Shown here: positions 1-10,104 of the stretch, piece after piece
Position numbering within the stretch: the stretch's first letter is position 1
Layout of the letters: each line of letters opens with the position of its first letter
Assembly: GCA_963920665.1 (NCBI GenBank)
Contig: OY987268.1
Span: forward strand, 1,800,501-1,864,500
Length of the DNA stretch: 64,000 bases
From: Straminergon stramineum
Taxonomy: Eukaryota > Streptophyta > Bryopsida > Hypnales > Calliergonaceae
Direction of reading: 5' to 3'
Program-made: the position numbers and the translations under genes
The notes under the pieces: generated by a model
The model's input: the letters and a program-made list of their open reading frames with translations, nothing else
Database searches by the model: none
What the model was told of the DNA's origin: nothing

Positions 1-69
1 AGTAGATGATGTCACGTGGTTTCAAAAGCCATGATTTCCATGGTCACTAGTCCATCCTTTAAAGTTTAA
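1..69. repeat. Right part of a TTAA-bounded repeat cut by the window edge
   Basis: The sequence matches the end of the elements at 66-302 and 391-622: a GTAGATGATGTCAC block, then TGATTTCCATGGTCAC, then a TTAA at 66-69. The rest lies outside the window. It shares its terminal TTAA with the next copy. Confidence 0.55.
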
Positions 70-302
70 CCTTACAACATTGTTGTGGACACTAAGTGTC
101 CAATAGATGACAAAGAATCCTTCTATGTAAGAAAGATAGAAGTGCAAATGTTTGTCCTTGGAATTTTGTGTGAAAAGGGGAAGTCTTGCATAGTAATTTG
201 ACCTCCAATGAGTGCTCTTGATTTTTTTAATCAAATGATTCACATGGTACCCAGCCAAAAGGATGATTTCCATGGTGACTGTCCCTAGTGTTCGAGGGTT
301 AA
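66..302. repeat. TTAA-bounded MITE-like element, family 1
   Basis: About 237 bp bounded by TTAA at 66-69 and 299-302. After the left end comes a dyad, GGACACT (87-93) and AGTGTCC (95-101). The interior (GACAAAGAATCC, a GGAATT block, TGATTTCCATGG) is shared with the copies at 391-622, 3791-4269, 49236-49406 and about 53990-54115. The terminal repeats are diverged (TTAACCTTAC against GAGGGTTAA). No coding capacity is seen. It is interpreted as a non-autonomous DNA transposon. Confidence 0.65.
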
Positions 303-390
303 TGTTGGGTCATATGAGTTGATTCACAGAATGTTACCTGAATTTGAGTCATCAATTTGCCCTCTCAACTTTTGTGGCTTTGCAAGTTGC

Positions 391-622
391 TTAACCCTTG
401 AACAATGCGACAAACGTTTTTTTGTCTAATGAATGACAAGGAATCCTCTTGTATAGGATAGAAGTACAACTATTCATCCTCAGAATTAGGGGTGAAAAGG
501 GGAGATCTTCTACAATAGTTTGACTCCGAATGAGTATTTTTGATTTTTTAAAAGTGGATGATGTCACACAGTTCCAGAATGGTTGATTTCCACGGTCACC
601 AGGCCCAGCGCTCAAGGGTTAA
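391..622. repeat. TTAA-bounded MITE-like element, family 1 (best copy)
   Basis: 232 bp from TTAACCCTTGAAC to GCTCAAGGGTTAA, with inverted ends CCCTTGARC directly inside the TTAA. A dyad GACAAA (409-414) / TTTGTC (421-426) lies about 15 bp inside the left end; none is seen at the right end. It contains no gene. Confidence 0.75.
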
Positions 623-2316
623 TATGGCTGCATCAAGCTGCATTTGAAACAGTCATCTGGAAGCCTTGATAATAAGGTTCATTATCAAACAGTACTGACT
701 AAGTTAACAAAGAGGACCAATTCTTTCATGTTAAGTGTTGTAGTTTGTAGTTTCGCACATTTACCTGAACCCAATCGCTTGCATTTTCACATGGCAAAAT
801 TAATCACTCATTCAGGATTGGTGTAACTTAATGTTAAGCACCTTAATTGAGTACAGTTTCATCAGAGAAGAAGTATTCCACCCAAGCTGAGGTGGGCAGC
901 ATCTGCTTGTGATGATTGGTATTGCCAATTGCAGTTGCTGAGACGCCAACAGTTTCCAGGGACAACTGACGAAGGGATTGAGAGGAATCCTCCAGCATTT
1001 GAGCCAGAATCCATGGAGCCGACTAGGGTTCCCCTGCATCTCTTCAACAGACAGCAGCGACACACAGAATCACAGATAAGCACAACGCGGTAGAAAATAA
1101 AAAAAGGAAGATCCAGAACCGCCTGCTCAGAACGCTCCCACGCGAAGTCACGGGCACACAATGTGAGGTCCAACGTTTCATTTTGATTGGCTCTGTCCAA
1201 AGGACAGAGACTAAGTTATGGCATCGACTCTTTGGTTTAGGTTTCCGAGTTTCTAAATCCTATCTTCAACCACATTCACACTGCACAACACAATTAGGGT
1301 TTGGTTGGAGTGGATATAGCCTCTGACATGGTCACACTGGTTCTTGTTTCAAAGTGAGACGGTGAGTGTTCTACTACAAGGGCCGAAAACATGTCAAATG
1401 AAAAGAAAAGGTTAAACCTCAGTTTGGTTCCCATTGGAAACTCAAATGAGTGAGAGCTAAGGTTGGGTCATTTTCCTTGTGCGACTGCAACAACAATCAG
1501 AGCAAAACAAGTCATTCCTACACCAAATGGAGGTAATAATCTCTCTCCACTTGGCTAAACTGAACTGGGCAGCAACAATTTGTTACTCATCACAGCATTT
1601 ATAATAATAAAAGAGAACGGAATGTGACTGCATTGCCATGGGGGCGACTGCAAGGTGAAGTCCTTCCAAGCCAAGATAACTCAACTTATCTTAACTTATG
1701 CTGATTAAGTTTAAGTTATTTTGAGTTGCCTCGATTGCCTCAACACTTGGGGACCCATTTTGGGGTCAGTGAGGTTTTTTCTCTCCTTCAGAATCAGCCA
1801 GGCGGGGGGCGGCACAACCGAGACGACTGGAGGACGGACAGAATTGGATATCCTGTGAGTGGGGCCGAATTGGAGGTTCAAAAGCACGGCAGTCACTGGT
1901 AGGAGACCTATTCAATTCTCGGTGACAGGTAGGAGGGGGAATGGATGGATGCGCCTTGCAGGAGAGGAGGTAAGGTAAGGAAAGGTAGGACCATTTGGTT
2001 TGGCTTGGAGGAAGTTACTTGCACTCCACCCAGCAGGGCCGCTTTTCTTTGTCCATCCATCACTCAAGTCGCCTTATAAAGTGAGGTTGGACCACCCATA
2101 GTTGATCACTTAAGAGATTGTGAGTAGTATGAGGCAATGCAAAGTTTTGCCATGTAGAAAGATAAGAAATGTGGGGACTTCAAGAGTTTTTGTAATTTTA
2201 TTCACCAAATTGAAATTACTATGAATTATGGGATCCCAAATAGTTGTCCAAACAAATAGCCAATGTCTAGACTCTTCCCATTTTGATCATTCAAGAATGT
2301 CTTTTCCACTCACTAT
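623..2316. other. Intergenic stretch, relatively GC-rich in places
   Basis: No gene can be supported. A short coding-like tract on the minus strand (about 844-1012) is treated as a finding. AAGGT/GGTAA-type short repeats occur near 1960-1990. No known promoter or RNA gene was recognised. Confidence 0.4.
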
Positions 2317-2705
2317 GGTGGAAGCACCCAAAACCGTCATTATAAGCAATTCAACATAGTTGGAGGCACTTTTTGTTAAAAAAAATATTTTTGTAGTATT
2401 AGCAATTGAAAATCATAAATTTTCAAAAAAACAAAACATTCTAATTTTTGGATATGGCATATAATTTCTATCAATTTTCAAAGTGGCAACTCCCTAGACC
2501 ATTGAAATTGTCATGTAGGTGGATTTGAAATTGAAATCTAACGAAATCATAAGTCAACTAATTAATACAAAGTAGCAAATAAGGGGAAAGTTGAATGACA
2601 TTATAAAGGGATACTTTATGGAAGCTTCAATGGAACATTTCAAGGGAACTCTGCTATGTATGAATAGGAACATCAATGCTTTGAGGTATTCTACTTTACT
2701 TCCTA
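2317..2705. repeat. Dispersed repeat R1, copy 1
   Basis: It starts GGTGGAAGCACC and shares long blocks with 18068-18332 plus 18945-19070, including ATTCAACATAGTTGGAGGCA and TTTGTAGTATTAGC, and later a GACATT-TATA-GGGA block. Copy 1 is uninterrupted and so shows the pre-insertion state of copy 2. No terminal repeats or coding region were recognised. Confidence 0.7.
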
Positions 2706-3654
2706 CTTTCTTAATCACTACTTCCCACACACTTAGGGACATATGTCACAACCTTATTAGTTCCAACCTTCTAAAGGAGAAAAAACACACATTCCAAGCT
2801 TTAATGGAAAATGTGTTCCAGCTTTGGTTGGAAATAATTGCACCATATAGTTTGGGTATGGCTCCCTAGTCATGAATGGGTGGTCCGACTATAATCCTAA
2901 TCCGATGTCTTCAATTTTGGACCTATTGCATGCATGTTATGGTTTGGTGGGTAATAAATAGTGTTGTGTGGGTATTTACTAAATCAATATTAGAATGGTT
3001 GGTTGGGGTTGATTATAAATATCCAGTTGAGGATCATTGCATGTCAAAATGAACCACAAACTTGGTTTTTAGTAAGATCCTTTCACTAATCACACAACAC
3101 TAGTTTTAACCCCTAATAAAAGAAGACAAAGTGTCCACTGAGGGGACATTTGAAGGTTTAGGTAGGTTCCTATGATCTCAATTTATGGCATGATTTTTTG
3201 AAGCTTTTTTCAAGATAGAAAACACATTAGTTTTCTAGGAATATAATTCAAAAAAGTTCAATCGATATCCAAAAGCAAAAGTTATGGAACCCTAAAGTTT
3301 AAAATAGAGCTTGCTAGGCAACATAAAAAATCAAATAAAGTCATTTTTAAAAAGAAAAAATTCTTTGCCTTATAGGAAAATATTTTTGTCTACATTTCCA
3401 AATTTGATTCATTCAAATTGGACTAGTGATGAGAAAATATAGAGAGTCTTATTTTGGAGGCAATCTCAGAATCTCAACTCAATTCTTTAACATAATTTGC
3501 ATAATTAATTGTTCTTTACAAACAATGGAGCCAAATAACACAACATGGGCAATGTCTACTATTATTGCATATCTATTGCAACTCACCCCTCACCTATGAC
3601 TTGAACAAAAAAAAGGTCATCACTACTACTTTGACTCTCTTGACATCAACCATT

Positions 3655-3794
3655 TTAACCCTATAAAGACACTACGGACCAAAATGGTCCAATGTATGAC
3701 TTCATTGTTGATTGAAAATGCACCTATTGGTCCAATAATTAGAGAATTTTGGTGACTACTTTGGTCATGGGGGGGCTCATCTTTACAAGGTTAA
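3655..3794. repeat. TTAA-bounded short element, family 3, nested
   Basis: 140 bp from TTAACCCTATAAAG to TTTACAAGGTTAA. The dyad GGACCA (3676-3681) / TGGTCC (3685-3690) lies 18 bp inside the left end. The interior matches 45551-45692 (GACTTCATTGTTGA, CACCTATTGGTCCAATAAT, TTGGTCATGGGG). It shares its right TTAA with the element starting at 3791. Confidence 0.7.
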
Positions 3795-4269
3795 CCCTTA
3801 AACAATGGACTACACTAAATAGTGAAATTAGGTTGCCTTAACAATTAGGTTGCCTTACCCTGAGAAAGTTACTGTACAAGCCATCAAAGTCAACAAATAT
3901 TTCTAAAAATATCTTCATTTGTACACATGGAGGTTCATGAGTCCCAAATATAGTGATTTGAAATTCAAAAGTAGTTCATTCTTGTATAGTAACTGTAAAT
4001 ATTTATTTAGTGTCAAATGTCGAGAAATTAGTGAGGGGCAACCTAATTTCACTATTCAGTGTAGTGATTGTGGAAATCATCCCATTTGGAACCATTTGAC
4101 ATCATCTACTTAAAAAACAACAAAAATACTCATAGGGAATCAAAGTACTATAGAAGATCTCCTTTCTACTCCTAATTCCAAGGATGAATAGTTGCACTTA
4201 TATCCTATATAGGAGAATATTTTGTCATTCATCGGATAGAAAACATTTGCCATGTTGTTTATGGGTTAA
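3791..4269. repeat. TTAA-bounded element, family 1, nested and itself interrupted
   Basis: TTAACCCTTAAACAATGG at the left and TATGGGTTAA at the right. From 4067 onward it matches the reverse complement of 391-622: GTGGAAATC, TGACATCATC, AAAATACTCAT, AGAAGATCTCC, GGATGAATAGTTG. It is interrupted at about 3808-4066 by an unrelated inverted-repeat element. Confidence 0.7.
3808..4066. repeat. MITE with ACTACACTRAATAGTG-type terminal repeats, copy 1
   Basis: 259 bp. The left end ACTACACTAAATAGTGAAAT and the reverse complement of the right end (CACTACACTGAATAGTGAAA) match over roughly 28 bp. Flanking triplets are ATG and ATT, so a 3-bp duplication is possible but imperfect. The ends resemble CACTA-type termini. 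A second copy lies at 58492-58732. The 64-codon open frame inside shows no domain. Confidence 0.7.
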
Positions 4270-4569
4270 TGTGTAAAGTGAAAAATTTCACATCAAGAAG
4301 ATTCAAAGTTGTATAATCTACATTTGTGCAAGGTGCCAAAGAGAAACATTTCTTTTCACTTTAAACACTTATATCTTGCAATTTGTACAATCAAAATTTC
4401 TGAAATTTCTCCTACACGATTTTTACACTAGTCTAGTCCAAGATCCTATGGTTAGTTATGGTTAGTTATGCAGAAAAACAAACAAATAGAAATGGCAGTT
4501 CTGAGTGATATTTGATGAAAGAAAGGCCTTGTCTTGGTCCTGTAGGGGTAACTATGCATGTGCATGCCT

Positions 4570-6137
4570 TCCTGATACGAACTTTGCTGCCATGTGGAAA
4601 CTGGTGTACGGAGTGCAATGCAGCCAATCGCTCAGAAAATATGGCTGCTCATTCCAAGTTCCTTTCAGGATGTATTGGCAGTTGCTTATGGAAGTTAGTA
4701 CCACAAGGGAATGATCTCGCTTAATGCCAACGCAATTGAACAGTACCTTAGACCCTTTCCTTTCATTGTAGCGTGAGAGTCCCACTCTAGAGTGGGAAGC
4801 AAATCGGTTGCCTCATTTGTCAAGACCGTTGTACCCAAGTTGCTTCCTGTCCATTTCCACCATGACAAGAAAAATGTTGGTGAATGGTATTGAATTCCAT
4901 GTCAATTCAACTGAGTTGCAAGAAATTATAATAGGAAGAGATATGTAGCAAATAAACAGATCACTTATCCCTACTAAAACTGTCTACGTACCCTGAAAGG
5001 AAAGGACGTTGCAGGATCCCTGGATTGCCTCGTATAACCACTCATGTACCAACAGCAACTGGTGACTATTCTTACAACTTTGGTTGGACTTTAGGAAGTG
5101 GTGTAAGCATTGACTTGGCCAAATGTTTAGGTCACTAATCTTTGAAGAGTTGGTTCTATCACTTATAGTGGACTACAACCTCCCACTTTGAAATTGCACA
5201 AGAAATTTCATATACAGTAGTGATAAAAACTTGATTTAAGAACAGATTTTACTTTTGTACCCAATGATCTCTCCCAAACTCTAAAGATCTCCCACTAATC
5301 AATATGTTAAAAATGTTTAAAGTGGAGTAAAAAGAGTCCTCAACCTTAGCCCTAATAGCTAGGTACATATATGAGAAGACAATTGCAGAGAAAATGCATT
5401 AGACTCTAGGGGGAAAAATGAATGAATGGAAAGGGTAAGTGCAACAACGCTGCGTACCTACTGAATTCGACGTAGTCGTATCGTATAAGTCCCTGGAAGC
5501 TCAAATAAGTGTAATTCCCCGCAATCATGTAGAGTAGAGCTGGGGATACATCATAGGTCAAGAGTACGTTCCATTTCAACCACGAAAAAAAAATCATAAT
5601 AAAGGAGATTTTTTTGAAAGGCAGCGCCCTCGAAAGTCCATGAAAGACGCAAATAAAGCCAAGGTGGAATCTCTACACTGCATAGGATACAATAACCGTG
5701 AACATTTAGAAATACAAGATCCAAATTCAACACCTTTACACTGGTCATCTGGACCAAGAACATTTAAGGAAACCTTCCAGAAAGGAAAATAGGTCTCTCA
5801 GAGGAGTTCATCAACCAGGTGTCAGCAGGAAACTGAACGAGAAAATGCCTAGCGCCCCCACCCGAGCTTTCCAAGCAAGTGGATATACTAACATGTGCAA
5901 TGTGGACCTCAGCTCTGTAAGACACTTAAAAATGGTCTCTGACTGTCTGCACGACGATATGTATTCAGTCTCTAGGTAGGATTCAGGTCTGTAAGACTGA
6001 ATCCCTCGTGAAAGCAGATTAAACATCTCGAGAAAAAAACATCACTCTGTTGTGCACCCAAGTTCCTGCCTTCACTCGCTGTTGCTAGTATGTCGATGTG
6101 ATTAAAAAGATTCTTTGTGTACAAACCGCAATCCAAG
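4570..6137. other. Intergenic stretch downstream of MinE
   Basis: It contains the presumed MinE 3' untranslated region next to 6137. No other gene is supported. A short hydrophobic open tract on the minus strand near 5457-5597 was considered and rejected. Confidence 0.4.
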
Positions 6138-7105
6138 CTATGAGTCTGAAAAATTTGAGGTTGATCCATCTTGACTGTCCTGATCATCCTCGAAAACGTC
6201 CGGGACAACCTCCTGGCGGATAACATCCGGATGCTCAAAACGAATATCCACCATGCGAAAGTTCCCCTCCTCTTCCTCATATTCAAACGACCTAAGCTCC
6301 GTATTCACAAGCTCCTGACTGAACTCCTGGTATTGAGGCCTAACCCTGCGAACAGGCACCGTGACAGAGTACACTGTTCCCAAATCAGGATCCGAGGAGA
6401 CGTTGAGCTGCACTTTGTCCTCGGACTCGATTTCCACGAAATCAGAAAGAGCTCCAACGATGTTGGTCACGATCCTCCTCTTGGCGTCGTCGTTCACCGA
6501 GCACCTGTCTGAGATGAGGATCATTTTGAGACGCTGTTTTGCAATGGAAGCATTTGATGACGGGCTGGATTTTATAGGGAAAAGAATCGCCCATGCACGG
6601 GCTAAACGCTCCAGGAAGCTCTCCTCCTTGTCATCGTCTCCATTGTTCATGAAATTGAATCTGGATGGATCTCCCTCACCACCCTGTACACGGCATGGCG
6701 GTAGTGGTTTCCTATGGGAGCGATCAAACCTGGTGTGAGCTATCCTTAACCTGCCTCCCACATGATGATTAATCAAAGTTGGAGAAAACTGGTAGGGCCT
6801 TTTCTCCACCTGTACATAAAAAATCTCGTAAGGGTAAATAAAATGCAAATACAACATGCAGGCGACAACTGTTTAGGAAGGTCGTCGCTGTTAGATTCAA
6901 AGCATGGAAGTCTTAATAAGTCGATCACAGTTGACAAGTTCCATACAGCAGTGCATCGTAGAGTCAGAAACCCATCACAAGCGGTAAAGGTATGTGCAGT
7001 ATACATCATCTTAATATCACACCACCCTAATTGTGAAAGATATGATTGAGGGATACATGGACAGAGGTTGGATTTAAAATCACCATTCGCAGTGAAAGCA
7101 CCCAT
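6138..7105 (-). CDS. MinE: Plastid division-site factor MinE (two coding exons)
   Basis: MinE sets the position of the plastid FtsZ ring by driving MinD off the membrane; the plant protein works on the inner envelope or stroma side. Exon 2 (6138-6809) carries the whole MinE domain, about residues 117-215. Conserved blocks are SFLERLARAWAILFP, the IAKQRLKMILISDRC helix that contacts MinD, VEIESEDKVQLNVS and LGTVYSVTVPVRR. Exon 1 (6947-7105) is inferred: it starts at an ATG, gives 53 residues in phase 0 with a GTATGG donor, and should hold part of the transit peptide. The model is 276 residues, longer than the roughly 230 of Arabidopsis MinE1, because of an acidic tail after the domain. Confidence is high for exon 2 and moderate for exon 1. 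Confidence 0.87.
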
Positions 7106-10104
7106 TTCACAGATGACAATATCCAGTGTAATGAGAATTGCATTAAATGAAGTGCTACAATGAATTTGAATATTCTCAAAAGACTACAACCTGGCATTTT
7201 GTGACGACTCCGAACAATGGTCTACTCATGGTCAAATCCAGAGTAAATTTAGGGCATGTTTTTGTGTCATTTCATAAATTCCTTTGCTCTACTCATTTGA
7301 GCTCTTCTGAAGCTAATTTCATTCTCTATTCAAAATCGACCTATGAGGACAAAGTCGGTGTCTACAGCACACTCTTCACTCACTCAATTTCAATCAGAAG
7401 CAGTGGATTTCAATTCCCAAGGCTCTCTCTTCAGTTCCAAAGATCTAGCACTTTCAAGCCAAAATTGCTCACAAAGCTTAACCTCTCGCATTTAGGTACG
7501 GTCACCTAAAAAACATGGAGGCGAAAGCAGTCCAGCTTAGGGAGGATATCGTTGTACGATAAAATTAATATAAGTCTACATAATTCGATCAAAACTGTCA
7601 GGTTCAAAGCAGCAATGCATCGTAGGGAAGTCTAAGTCCAGGGTTACCCGAAGACTGAATCCCCCATTCTATTCCCATCTTGTAATTCCGCTTTGTAATA
7701 GCCATAGACTGCGATTAACTCTGTTTTCAAAGACTCTGTTCTTAAGCTGTAAGTACACAGAACGATTGACAAAACATTTTAAAACATCCAAATTAGTAGC
7801 GAAATAGACCGGTAGTAAACGAATTCATTCTGTTTCCTAGTGACCCTGCATCATATCAGGTCCTACACCCTGAAACCAATTTCGGAACCCTAAAATGCAC
7901 TCCAAAGCCTTTCGTCTGAAGCTGAAAGATCGATCCCAGGAAAGAAACGACAGCTTACCAAACTTAACATTTACTCAGAAGAAAAGACCAACCCCGTACC
8001 TTCCAAGAAGTCAGAGGCAGAGCGACTGCAGGAGACGAAAAATGCAGCGTCGCCGATCTCACTGCAACAGCGCACATCCTGAATAGAGATTTCACCTACT
8101 CGGAATAGAATTTCGATAAAATTCAGCAAATCCAAAGCGCTTTTCAGTCGACTTCAAAATCGTCGTCGACAACAGCACCAAAGCAAGCCAAAGAAGGGTC
8201 AGAACTTCCGCAGTGAAGCTCCAAAAGGAATTCGGTAAAGCTTTGAGAGTCACCGATGGTGCCAATGACAAGCGCAAACTCGAATTGGTCTTGGAAAACA
8301 ATGTCCGAGGTCAACAGCGTCATCTGTTGAGGGATGGGGAAGAAATTAGGGTTTGGGGTTCAAATGGGACAAGAGGCTTTCATTTCCGTCCACGTGGTGC
8401 TTCTCCTTTCACCTTCTTGGAGATGAACTTCTCTAACATAGGCTTGTGTAGGATAGATGTAGATAGGGATGCAATTGGGAAGTGGATCTTCTCTAAACAT
8501 TTTTTGGGTATTCTAAAGAGAGAAAGTCCAATCCCTAAATGATTGGTATAAATGTGAGTCTCTCTAAATGTATTGACTCCAAAAAGTCTCTCTAAGGTAG
8601 AAGGCTCATAAATCGTTCATCGAAGGGCTAGTCCACCTTTTTCATGTATTTATTTTCATGGGAATATTTTTATCTAATTTTTCAGATGAAGAGAAATAGA
8701 TGTAGAAATTAACACAAGTGGTTTCATATTTTTTGAAGCATTATTGAATTCTTTATGAATTTTCAAACAAGTTGTGTCATAGGTCCCTATTTATGTCACT
8801 AGGTCTTCCATATATTGTTCACTTGAAGTCATAAATAGAAATGGAGAAAGCAAGGACAATGATTGGCTTTGACAATAAATTACACTTTTTTCCTCGATCC
8901 ATTCAAATGACTATAGAGGTTGATTTATAGACCATTTCATGTCCATTTCAAAGCTAAAATAGGGACAATTCTAAATGCCCTAACGGAATTCAAGCCTCCT
9001 ACCTTACATGTAGATTAAATATGAAACACTATGGAAGTCAAAGAGTGTCCAATGGGGTTATTAGAGAAATAAAAAATATACTTGTTCAATCAAGAAATCT
9101 TATAATTTCTAACTTTCTTAGTAATTACTCTTGTCCTAAATTTAAGTAACCTTGGAAAAAATCTACGGAGGTTTACAACTTTTCTTTGAAAGGGCAAGCC
9201 TTTCAAGGAGATGTAAAGTAATGTGGATGTCACAAATTGTTCAATCTACAATTTTATTATATTTTCTAAACAAGGGTGGCTTATATGTGCTTAATATTCC
9301 TTTTAAATTATTGGCTATGAACTTATGGCCTAATTATCCCAAAAATTTGCATTAAGACTATTGAATTTGACTTAAAGCAAATTCAAGAGAATCCAAATAT
9401 TTTATTGCTTTGCCACTTTGAGTGATTTCTTGATAAAGCATAATCAAGTTGGTCTTTATCCCCCAAGCACTCCAAAATCCTATTCTAGATGATGAACAAA
9501 GTACTTCCAAGGTGGTGTTCTGTCCAAATGAATTCTCATTTATCCAAGGTTGAATGTTCTAAAACAAGTCTTCTCTTGGACCAATTTGATGAACTTGAAA
9601 TTGAAGTAAGTAATATACTTGTACAAAATTATAAACAAAAATGCACCAAAATTCAAAAAGGGAATTCCGTATTAAAGGGTCAAAGAAAATAAATAATTAG
9701 ATTGAAGAGAAAAAAGGGACCATGCATATTCACCTTTGAATCTAAGTGCCACTTATACTATAAATGTTGGTGATACTAATAGATGCATGGTACATAATAG
9801 AGATATCCGTTAAAATAGTGCAAACACATTAGGAGAAGGGTATGAGATTGAAACTCTACCCAACTCTGCACGGAGCTTTCTCTATGTGGAAATTCCGCAC
9901 GACACTCCACATGCAACTCACCGAATACCACACCATACGGCTACAATAAATCCGGAACAGAATGCATGCAGATCAAGAATAGAAAAATTTATGCCCCACA
10001 AAACTGCAATTAAACGGCATGGAAGATTCACGGAATGCATTGATATGAGCGAAAAAAAGATTTCTTCAAAGTTAAAATCAATATATGGACCAATATGGTA
10101 CATT
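7106..10104. other. Intergenic stretch between MinE and AspRS
   Basis: The right edge should hold the AspRS 3' untranslated region and the left edge the MinE promoter and leader. A GC-richer patch at about 7850-8420 may be a leader exon or promoter, since open frames on both strands overlap there without family similarity. Nothing else was recognised. Confidence 0.4.

Larger units (their letters stand above)
3106..4551. repeat. TTAA-bounded element, family 2, interrupted by nested elements
   Basis: The left end TTAACCCCTAAT is followed by the dyad TGTCC..GGACA. The right end is GTCCTGTAGGGGTAA, where the TTAA has decayed to GTAA at 4548-4551. Both flanks match the intact 927-bp copy at 56974-57900: TTCCTATNNTCTCAATTT on the left, TATATCTTGCAAT and AAGATCYTATGGTT on the right. 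The roughly 520 bp of extra length corresponds to inserted material between about 3487 and 4269. Confidence 0.7.

Noticed and set aside
5406..5597. Hydrophobic minus-strand tract resembling a membrane-protein exon
   Set aside because: No partner exons with matching phase were found nearby and no family was recognised. It lies where a MinE 3' region is expected.
8092..8542. Overlapping open frames on both strands (8092-8301 minus, 8213-8542 plus)
   Set aside because: No family signature; the minus frame has no ATG at its start. More likely MinE promoter/leader DNA.
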